Assembly (NCBI GenBank): GCA_022376925.1 | Contig: JAIOJX010000030.1 | Span: 166,419,084 to 166,483,083, forward strand | Origin: Tragulus kanchil | Lineage: Eukaryota > Chordata > Mammalia > Artiodactyla > Tragulidae | Direction of reading: 5' to 3' | Length of the DNA: 64,000 nt | Part shown: piece after piece, positions 55,250 to 64,000 of the stretch | Position numbering within the stretch: position 1 is the first letter of the stretch | Layout of the letters: each line of letters starts with the position of its first letter | Program-made: the position numbers and the translations under genes | The notes under the pieces: model-generated | Told to the model about the DNA's origin: nothing | Database searches by the model: none | The model's input: only the letters and a program-made list of their open reading frames with translations

Positions 55250-57529
55250 CTTACATTACATTTTGATGTCAGGTAAGGAAAGTCAGATCAGGTTCATCTG
55301 GACAAGGGTAACTTCTAGGGGAACCAAAATGTATTATTTTCTGAGGCCTATGATTGTTATTCTCCCAGACTCACCTGTATGTGAATGTTCCGGGAAGGGC
55401 TAAAGGTATGAGATTTGGAGAGGTAAATTCAAGCCATATGTCAATTAGATATTTTATTGCATCTAATTTAGGATTAAGAAATCTATGATTTGGGGAGCTA
55501 ATTAGGTATTTCTAGAGGTTTCTTGTCAGGAATACAGTATAGTAAGGAAGCCTTACAAACCAGAATGCAAACTCCTCTAGAAATCTCTGAAAACAGAATT
55601 GTATTAGAAAATAAAATTATGTTATGAAATATCTAAAGTTTTGGTGGTGCACGCTAAATAAAACAGGAGGATAATATAAGGGTTGGCCCATCACTGTATG
55701 TCATTGTTGACTAAATGAGTAACAGCTCTATTACAGTCTCCACAGTCACATTTATTGGCAGCCAGTCAGAACACTACCAGGCAGAATACTCCTGGGGGCA
55801 GGCCCACCAAGCCACCTTATAGTGTAGAATTAAAGAGGAACAGGGCCAGTCTGGGGATAACAGACCAGAGCAGGGTGGGAGAATGGGCAAGCTTTGGATT
55901 GAGAGAACAAGAGCTGAGCATTGGTGACAGGGCTACAGAGTTGAATGTAGAAGACATGCTGTTCGATCATTGCAAAGTACCTTGAAGGCTATAAACTGGC
56001 CTTTGGTGGAGGTAAGGCACAGGAAAGTTGCCATCTGTGTGTCCACATAGGTGTGTCGGTATTCATGCAGCTTTTGAATAAGATTAGTTCCTAAAGTGCA
56101 AATAAGCCATCCATGTGACTCTTAATACCTCCTAATGAGTGGATGACTAAGTCCATCTGTATGACTTACCAGAATTTGTCTTCCCAAGAAGGTCAGAGGA
56201 GAAAGTGGGAGTGTGGAATCATGGGCAGTTCTGGGTGGGCCAGAGTGAGTCGCCTTCCTTAGTGCTAATACCAGGAGATCAGACCAAGGGCTTTGGCCTC
56301 TGCTCTTGATTCTCATCACCTTTTCCCTAAATCCTGGCTCTGTCAGCTCTTTCATCCTCTGACTTCTCTGATAGCTCCCGGAGTTGGAATAGCTCTAACT
56401 TTTTAAAACATAAATCCTTGGCCGTACAATGTTGTGATAGTTAACTTCTAGGGAACCAAAATGTATTATTTTCTGAGGCCTATGATTGTTATTCTCCCAG
56501 ACTCACCTGTATGTGAATGTTCGGGAAGGGCTAAAGGTATGAGATTTGGAGAGGTAAATTCAAGCCATATGTCAATTAGATATTTTATTGCATCTAATTT
56601 AGGATTAAGAAATCTATGATTTGGGGAGCTAATTAGGTATTTCTAGAGGTTTCTTGTCAGGAATACAGTATAGTAAGGAAGCCTTACAAACCAGAATGCA
56701 AACTCCTCTAGAAATCTCTGAAAACAGAATTGTATTAGAAAATAAAATTATGTTATGAAATATCTAAAGTTTTGGTGGTGCACGCTAAATAAAACAGGAG
56801 GATAATATAAGGGTTGGCCCATCACTGTATGTCATTGTTGACTAAATGAGTAACAGCTCTATTACAGTCTCCACAGTCACATTTATTGGCAGCCAGTCAG
56901 AACACTACCAGGCAGAATACTCCTGGGGGCAGGCCCACCAAGCCACCTTATAGTGTAGAATTAAAGAGGAACAGGGCCAGTCTGGGGATAACAGACCAGA
57001 GCAGGGTGGGAGAATGGGCAAGCTTTGGATTGAGAGAACAAGAGCTGAGCATTGGTGACAGGGCTACAGAGTTGAATGTAGAAGACATGCTGTTCGATCA
57101 TTGCAAAGTACCTTGAAGGCTATAAACTGGCCTTTGGTGGAGGTAAGGCACAGGAAAGTTGCCATCTGTGTGTCCACATAGGTGTGTCGGTATTCATGCA
57201 GCTTTTGAATAAGATTAGTTCCTAAAGTGCAAATAAGCCATCCATGTGACTCTTAATACCTCCTAATGAGTGGATGACTAAGTCCATCTGTATGACTTAC
57301 CAGAATTTGTCTTCCCAAGAAGGTCAGAGGAGAAAGTGGGAGTGTGGAATCATGGGCAGTTCTGGGTGGGCCAGAGTGAGTCGCCTTCCTTAGTGCTAAT
57401 ACCAGGAGATCAGACCAAGGGCTTTGGCCTCTGCTCTTGATTCTCATCACCTTTTCCCTAAATCCTGGCTCTGTCAGCTCTTTCATCCTCTGACTTCTCT
57501 GATAGCTCCCGGGAGTTGGAATAGCTCTA
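55250..57529. other. Unique sequence carrying duplication 19, no gene seen
   Basis: AT-rich intron-like DNA. The paired 76-residue frames at 55755 and 56886 and the paired 77-residue minus frames at 56122 and 57253 are duplicates of chance frames. Confidence 0.55.
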
Positions 57530-57600
57530 ACTTTTTTTAAAAAAATTACTATTCATTTTTTTTAATACCCAAAACATTTGGGGGTATAGCCAGTTAACAA
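55309..57600. repeat. Tandem duplication 19, unit about 1133 bp, junction 56442
   Basis: Copy A 55309-56395 plus a collapsed tail to 56441, copy B 56442-57525 and its continuation. B lacks two G/C bases near its start. The tail of A (cgtacaatgttgtgatagtt) is a shortened form of what follows B 75 bp later (gttaacaatgttgtgatagt), so A ends in degraded sequence. Confidence 0.95.
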
Positions 57601-58008
57601 TGTTGTGATAGTTTCAGGTAAACAGTGAAGGGACTCCCATATATATAGATGTATCCATTCTCCCCCAAACCCCACTCTCATACAGGCTGACACATAATAT
57701 CGAGCAGAGTTCCACATACTATACAACAGATTTTTGTTGGTTATCTATTTTAAACATAGCAGTATGTTTGTGACCTTCCCAAAGTTCTTAACTATCCCTT
57801 CCCCCCTGCAACCATGAGTGAGTTTTCTAAGAATGTGGATCTCTGTTTTGTAAATAAGTTCATTTGTATCATTTGGTTTTAGAATCCACATATAAGGGAT
57901 GTCATATGATATTTCTCCTTCTTTGAATTACTTCACTTAGTATGATACTCTCTAGATCCATCCATATTGCTGCACATGGCCTTATTTCATTCTTTTTAAT
58001 GGGAATAA
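57530..58008 (-). mobile_element. L1 3' end, antisense
   Basis: tatagccagttaacaatgtt, gtgatagtttcaggtaaaca, catactatacaacagattt, gcaaccatgagtgagttttc, atccacatataagggatgtc, tccatccatattgctgcaca. Flanked by ctaacttt repeats. Older than the large L1. Confidence 0.8.
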
Positions 58009-58140
58009 TTCTAACTTTACAGATAGAGACCCTGCAGCCTAGAGAGGCCTTGTTCCTACAAGACACCAGTTTCAGAGTTGGGACAAAAGGCCTCGTAACT
58101 ACCAGCCCCTTGCAGTCTGGCTCCTGCCATGTGGCTTTCC
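58009..58140 (+). repeat. Possible MIR fragment
   Basis: aactttacagatagagaccctgc is cut from MIR-like wording, followed by cctagagaggcctt. Weak. Confidence 0.4.
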
Positions 58141-58317
58141 TCTATAAGTTGTCTCCCTATATTCCAACTGAGAGGCAAAAGAATAGGACATGGCAGTAAC
58201 TTAAAGTGGTTGTCCCTCAACTGTAAGGTGCCATGGGGAATGTAAGGAGAGGAAAGAAGAGTCAGAGTAGAGGTTTATCTTCCATGACCCTAATCTCTCC
58301 TGTCTTTTCTTTCCTTT

Positions 58318-58613
58318 TCTTTTTGGGCGGGGGATGGGAAAGGAAGGGGGTGGGTGGGCCACTTCTATTGGTCTTTCATTTATCTATTTTTCATCCATCT
58401 TTGTTCTTTGGCCCATGTGGGCCTCCCATCTCAGTGGCCTCTGTTGTCGCAGAGCACTGGCTCTGGGCGCATGCGCTCCAGAGCTCCAGCTCGGTAGTTG
58501 GACACATCGGTCCAGCCGCTCCGCGGCACATGGGATCTTCCCAGGCCAAGGATCGAACCGGCGTCCCTTGCACTGCAAGGGTGTCTTTACTCACTGGACC
58601 ACCAGGGAAGCCC
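58318..58613 (-). mobile_element. Young CHR-2-like SINE
   Basis: gggtgggtgggccacttcta, tttggcccatgtgggcctcc, gagcactggctctgggcgca, agttggacacatcggtccag, accaccagggaagccc. Target-site repeat ctctcctgtctttcctttt-like at both ends. Confidence 0.92.
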
Positions 58614-59087
58614 TCTCCTGTCTTTCCTTTGGGAATGTTGTCCCTATATGTGATAACATCTTTCTTGGACATTTTGGCTGTGACTCCACCACCCCTGACA
58701 GTCTGGCCTAGTCAACAGGATATAGAGCAGTGCAGATGAAGAGCAGACGGTATACTGTAGGAGGAAGCAGCAAGTGTCCAGCTCAAGAGATATCTTCATG
58801 TCTTTCTTTTATGTTCTCGCTTGCCTTCCACTCCTGGTGATGCTGTACCTAAATTCTGTCCCTGAGCTTGTTTACCTTTTAGGAAGGCTTTGTTGTTTCT
58901 GGCAGACATCATAAGTTAAACCTGTTAGTCTATCTGCTTGACCTCTGCTGTAACCCTCTTGTCTCAGACCCCTCAAAATCAGGTGTACTGTCTTTCTCCT
59001 TAGGTTAGATAAATGTTCTATGGACGTGCCTGTCTGAGTCAGGAAGGGAACTCCAGCATCCCTTCAGTCAGTTAATTTAAAACATTT

Positions 59088-59229
59088 TGAGGATGTCTCG
59101 TGTGGTCCAGTGGTTAAGACTCCAAATGCCCAATGCATGGGGCCCAGGTTCGATTCCTGGTCAGGGAGCTTGATCCTGTGTGCCGCAACTAACAGCCAGC
59201 ACAGCCAAATAAAAATAAATATTAAAAAG
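59088..59229 (+). mobile_element. CHR-1-type SINE
   Basis: gtggtccagtggttaagact, gggcccaggttcgattcctg, gtcagggagcttgatcctgt, tail cacagccaaataaaaataaa. Confidence 0.82.
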
Positions 59230-59240
59230 AAAAACCCCAA

Positions 59241-59499
59241 GGCTTCCCTGGTGGTCCAGTGGGTAAATGCAGTGCAAGAGGCGCCAGTTCACTCCCTGGC
59301 CTGGGAAGATCCCACATGCCACAGAGTGGCTGGACCGATATGTCCAACTACTGAGCCAGAGCTCTGGAGCACATTCACCCAGAGCCGGTGCTCTGCGACG
59401 AGAGAGGCCAGTGCAGTGGGAGGCCCATACAGACCAAAGAACAAAAGATAAATAAATGAAAGACCAATAGAAGTGCCCCCCCCCCCCCCACCGCAAAAA
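59241..59499 (+). mobile_element. CHR-2-like SINE, slightly shortened head
   Basis: ggcttccctggtggtccagt, then a deletion in the head (gggtaaatgcagtgcaag), gatcccacatgccacagagt, gagccagagctctggagcac, tail with a run of about fourteen C. Target-site repeat aaaaccccaa. Confidence 0.9.
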
Positions 59500-59946
59500 A
59501 ACCCCAAAACCATTTTGGTCCCGTTTTTGTATAGTTTGGGATTAGTGATATCAGAGATGACCCAGAAGTTCCAGGGCTGATCCTGGAACCATAATTTCCC
59601 AAAGTGTTTAAGGCAAACAAGCTTTCATCATGGCCAGATTGAATCACAGACCTGTGAGGAAACAAGGAAATTGCCACCCAGCAAAGGTTGCAAAACCTCA
59701 TTAAGGTTATTGGTGAAACTCTTTTGTCTTTTATGTACCTGTGAAAAGCCCGTGAAAACAAAAGATTAAGCTCTCCTTAGAAAAGGTGTGCCAGTTGTCA
59801 TTTAACACCTCCTTATTCCAAATGCACCCTTCATTGCTTTGCTTGTGGTGTCAGAACATTTCTTGCTTGTCAGCAGGCTCAGTGAGTAGCTCTGTCAGTA
59901 GAGGGTGCTGGAGGACAAATTACATCTGCAGGAGTGAGTGGTTTCT

Positions 59947-60270
59947 TTTTTTTTTTTCAATTATTTATTTATCTTTTGAGGGGTGGGGTGGGGAGGGAGG
60001 GGAGCAGGCGGGCTACTTCTATTGGTCTTTCATTTCTCTATTTTCATCCGTCTTTGTTCCTTGGCTCCTGTGGGCCTCCCATCGCGGTGGCGTCTGCCAC
60101 TGCAGAGCACCAGCTCTGGGCGCATGCGCGCCAGAGCTCCAGCTCGGTAATTGGACACATCGATCCAGCCGCTCCGCGGCATGTGGGATCTTCCCAGGCC
60201 AGGGATCGAACCGGCGCCCCTTGCACTGCAAGGCGGTGTCCTTACCCACTGGACCACCAGGGGAAGCCCC
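59947..60270 (-). mobile_element. Young CHR-2-like SINE
   Basis: ggtggggtggggagggaggg block, tttccttggctcctgtggg-like middle, gagcaccagctctgggcgca, attggacacatcgatccagc, accaccaggggaagccc. Perfect target-site repeat gagtggtttcttt. Confidence 0.93.
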
Positions 60271-61199
60271 GAGTGGTTTCTTTATCTTCTGCCTACTAGT
60301 AGCCCAGACATGGGAGAGTCCTTGCCAGTCAAGGCCCAAATAATAAAAATACTGTTACGATATAATCAATATTAAATTATTAGCGAGATATTTACATTCT
60401 TTTACTGTGCTAAGTCTTTCAAATCTGGTGTGTGATTTATACATGTAGCACTTCTCAATTTGGACATTCAAGTGCTCAGTAGCCCCATGTGGCTGGTGGC
60501 TACTATATCAGACAGTGCAGCTCTGGAACATGGTTTGCCCACACATACTTAATAGGAGTGTTAAAAAAAAAAAAAAAAAACACTGCATAAAAAATATTAG
60601 ACTGTTCAAAAGGGAGGGAATATATGTATACCTGTGGCTGATTCATGTCAATGTTTGGCAGTAAACAACACACCTCTGTAAAAAAAAAAGTTTACTTTAT
60701 TCTGTGGCTTCTTGAGCATATAAATGTTGTATTTTTAAACCACTTTCTTGTATTAGATATAAATAAGCATAGTGGTGATTATGTGTATTATTTTAGGAAT
60801 CAAGATTTTCAGTATTAAAGAAAAGGAAGTATAGTTAAAATATTAAGAATTTAAGGTGAAACACAGTTGAACATTACTGTTGAATTTACTACTCAATCAT
60901 GTTGATATTAAGCTATTTATTGGTGTCATGGAAAATACAGAAACTGTTAAAAATAGCAGTTAGGAGATACCTTCTGATTCAGAGGGAATATTAGTAGCGT
61001 GAACCTATAAGTTCTGCTTTTGAGTCAGAAAAAAATCATGTGAAAGATCCAAAATCCAAATGGATTTAATTTTAAAGATCCTCAGGTGCTACATAGTTCT
61101 GTGAATTTGAAGGAATGCACATTTCCATCAGGTCTTCAAGTTCAAGCGTCTCTTGAGATATTTATGTAAAAGTATTTACAAATCTATAAATGTGTATTT
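60271..61199. other. Unique AT-rich sequence, no gene seen
   Basis: Contains A runs at about 60562-60579 and 60680. No recognised repeat. Confidence 0.55.
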
Positions 61200-61408
61200 G
61201 GACTCCCCAGGTGGCACTAGTGGTAAACAACCTGTCTGCAGTGCAGGAGACATAAGAGGCACAGGTTGTATCCCTGGACAGGAGTATACCTTGGAGAAAG
61301 GCATGGCAACCCACTTCAGTATTCGTGCCTGGAGAATCCTATGGAGCCTGATAGTCTCTGGTCCATAGGGTTGCAAAGAGTTGGACTTGACTTAAGTGAT
61401 TTAGCACA
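61200..61408 (+). mobile_element. Bov-tA SINE, complete
   Basis: ggactccccaggtggcacta head, gtgcaggagacataagaggc, ggcatggcaacccacttcag, tattcgtgcctggagaatcc, gggttgcaaagagttggact, ending ttagcacac. Confidence 0.92.
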
Positions 61409-64000
61409 CAAACATATATATTTATGTATCTTAGAATTTCAAAACCCAGTCAAGTAATCAATGTGGCTAAGAGCTGTGAGATTCTAGGGAGAAAAAATAT
61501 GTAAAATAAAATGTGAACACAGAGGGAAGTAGACAAGATGATCTCTCCCATATTTATGTATATAAGTATGTATTTATGTATTAAGTATTTCTTTTCTTCC
61601 CTAGAGTTAAAAAAGGAAATCCAAGCTATTACATATTATATACAGTTTCACCCAGTATTACCTCTTTGATGTTATGGAGTAATTAGCATAACCATATAGA
61701 GATCTTAATATTGCCCATGGATTCTCAAATAAGGTTCTTTTCCCAGCCTGAGAGTCTCCTAGCAGACACTGGTATGGTAACTGCCTTTCTTAGGTGCCTA
61801 AGCATCTTTTAACCTTGGAAGCTTAAGAATAAAGCATAGAAATATTTGAGGAAAAGACCCATTAGCATTAACATTTTTGTGTAAAGTACGTGGCTTTGCA
61901 TGGACGATATTCTGTAAGTTTGTCACAGGAAGGGTGGTCTTGATTTAGTAGAATGACAGTCTCTTAACTGGTTTGAAGTGTTGGAGCAGTGTGCAGTTTT
62001 AAGGGGAAATCTTAACTAAATTATTCTTAATATTGGAACATTTGGAGGCCTTTAGATTTTTAAGATTTAAAGTTTGGTGTATTGGATTTATAAGTATGAG
62101 TATTTTCCCAGGAAAACTTTGTTTATTAGTTAAAGCAGTTGAAGTACATAAAGGGAAGTGCTTAAGACAAAGGCAGCCATTGTGTGAATATGTTTATATG
62201 CTCCCTGTTCTTTTGTCTAGCCCCTTGTTACTTTCCAGTGTAAGAACCACTGAAGAGCCTAGAAAATGGGGCCCCAATACAGAAGAGGCTGCCCACACAC
62301 TAGCAGCTTGCTATCCTGTACTACTTATTTATAGCCTCCACCAGGATGGGGGACACATGGTCCTAGGTCCCTCCTCCTCCTCTGCCTATCTGAGCTGTGA
62401 TCTTAAAGCACAGTAAGATGAAGGAGCATGATAGAATAAAATATGCTTGACTTGACCTGGGCTTTCCAGTTTATTGGCTTATTTCTTAAGGGCACTGCAT
62501 TTCTTCTGTAGCTGGTTATAGGAAAAGGCACCCCTAAAAGATGATCTAAGAGTTAGCTGCCATCGACTGGATCTGAGCTGTTAGGCTTATTCTCTGAGTA
62601 GCCTGAGGCAACCGCTCCTGGAAGGGAGATCCTGCCATAATCAGAAGAACTCCAAAAATGCATTCCTCTCTGGTAAAAGACTAAACTCAGACTAATGTTT
62701 TCAATTCTGTAACTCAGCTTTTCAAACGTGTATACATTACAAAACACACATCCCTCCAAATTCCACAGCTCTGGTAATCATTACATATTATATACAGTTT
62801 CACCCAGTATTACCTCTTTGATGTTATGGAGTAATTAGCATAACCATATAGAGATCTTAATATTGCCCATGGATTCTCAAATAAGGTTCTTTTCCCAGCC
62901 TGAGAGTCTCCTAGCAGACACTGGTATGGTAACTGCCTTTCTTAGGTGCCTAAGCATCTTTTAACCTTGGAAGCTTAAGAATAAAGCATAGAAATATTTG
63001 AGGAAAAGACCCATTAGCATTAACATTTTTGTGTAAAGTACGTGGCTTTGCATGGACGATATTCTGTAAGTTTGTCACAGGAAGGGTGGTCTTGATTTAG
63101 TAGAATGACAGTCTCTTAACTGGTTTGAAGTGTTGGAGCAGTGTGCAGTTTTAAGGGGAAATCTTAACTAAATTATTCTTAATATTGGAACATTTGGAGG
63201 CCTTTAGATTTTTAAGATTTAAAGTTTGGTGTATTGGATTTATAAGTATGAGTATTTTCCCAGGAAAACTTTGTTTATTAGTTAAAGCAGTTGAAGTACA
63301 TAAAGGGAAGTGCTTAAGACAAAGGCAGCCATTGTGTGAATATGTTTATATGCTCCCTGTTCTTTTGTCTAGCCCCTTGTTACTTTCCAGTGTAAGAACC
63401 ACTGAAGAGCCTAGAAAATGGGGCCCCAATACAGAAGAGGCTGCCCACACACTAGCAGCTTGCTATCCTGTACTACTTATTTATAGCCTCCACCAGGATG
63501 GGGGACACATGGTCCTAGGTCCCTCCTCCTCCTCTGCCTATCTGAGCTGTGATCTTAAAGCACAGTAAGATGAAGGAGCATGATAGAATAAAATATGCTT
63601 GACTTGACCTGGGCTTTCCAGTTTATTGGCTTATTTCTTAAGGGCACTGCATTTCTTCTGTAGCTGGTTATAGGAAAAGGCACCCCTAAAAGATGATCTA
63701 AGAGTTAGCTGCCATCGACTGGATCTGAGCTGTTAGGCTTATTCTCTGAGTAGCCTGAGGCAACCGCTCCTGGAAGGGAGATCCTGCCATAATCAGAAGA
63801 ACTCCAAAAATGCATTCCTCTCTGGTAAAAGACTAAACTCAGACTAATGTTTTCAATTCTGTAACTCAGCTTTTCAAACGTGTATACATTACAAAACACA
63901 CATCCCTCCAAATTCCAAAGCTCTGGTAATCTAGTTTCAAAACAGTGGAACTAAGCACAACTAAATAGAATTTAGTAGCAAAGAGACTTTACATGGGCTG
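61409..64000. other. Unique sequence carrying duplication 20, no gene seen
   Basis: No SINE or L1. The 127-residue frames (62033, 63185) and 68-residue minus frames are paired only because of the duplication. Codon use and context give no support for a gene. Confidence 0.55.
61628..63931. repeat. Tandem duplication 20, unit 1152 bp, junction 62780
   Basis: Copy A 61628-62779 and copy B 62780-63931. The one difference I see is at the end of A (ttccacagc versus ttccaaagc). Unique sequence; the 127-residue open frames at 62033 and 63185 are chance frames copied with it. Confidence 0.97.

Noticed and set aside
62033..63568. Paired 127-residue plus-strand frames, which look like a duplicated gene
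   Set aside because: The identity extends well beyond the frame into non-coding sequence as part of duplication 20. There are no splice sites, conserved domain or promoter.

Overview
This is vertebrate nuclear DNA from a ruminant. The evidence is several Bov-tA-type tRNA-derived SINEs, many CHR-type cetartiodactyl SINEs, L1 elements with ruminant-like 3' ends, MIR fragments, and the mitochondrial protein gene HIGD1A with introns. The most abundant young repeat is a CHR-2-like SINE of about 280-340 bp whose right half differs from the cattle and cetacean forms I remember. This hints at a lineage away from Bos, possibly a chevrotain, but I cannot settle that without a repeat library.

The dominant signal is not a gene. 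Twenty head-to-tail, two-copy duplications punctuate the window. Nineteen have a unit of 1.08-1.20 kb and one of 489 bp. Junctions lie near 1489, 3473, 6371, 9339, 11174, 16724, 21024, 22770, 24899, 31703, 34656, 37555, 40319, 42965, 45524, 47632, 49461, 52098, 56442 and 62780. The copies are nearly identical. Their size ignores content (exon, intron, L1, SINE). In about half the cases the left copy ends in filler or in a garbled version of the sequence that follows the right copy. The best reading is that most are assembly errors: overlapping contig ends of about 1.1 kb were placed side by side instead of being merged. About 21.8 kb is then redundant and the real locus is about 42 kb.

Layout. 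1-16 kb: repeat-rich DNA beyond the 3' end of HIGD1A, with two old L1 fragments facing each other, an L1 3' end present three times, a dimeric CHR SINE and some unique sequence. 16-27.4 kb: HIGD1A on the minus strand. A non-coding first exon lies in a CpG island near 27.3 kb. The start codon is in exon 2 (20052-20166), which is duplicated at 21191-21305. Coding exons 3 and 4 are at 18976-19110 and 18297-18346, and the 3' UTR probably ends near 17.46 kb. 26.7-27.9 kb: the CpG island, which looks like a divergent promoter. From synteny the plus-strand partner is expected to be ACKR2, whose coding exon is not in this window. 28-39 kb: probable first intron of that neighbour, with SINEs, MIRs and a truncated L1. 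39.4-54.1 kb: a full-length but dead young L1 on the minus strand, inserted into an older L1 and itself hit by a young SINE. Six of the duplications lie in it or at its 3' edge. Removing the five internal ones and the SINE gives about 7.1 kb, with an ORF2 region of about 3.8 kb as expected for L1. 54-64 kb: intronic or intergenic DNA with SINEs, an L1 3' end and unique sequence.

The only cellular gene with recognisable coding exons is HIGD1A. I see no CRISPR array, operon or new molecular system. The finding of consequence is the duplication pattern, which breaks a coding exon and several retrotransposon frames and should be resolved before anything in this window is interpreted as biology.
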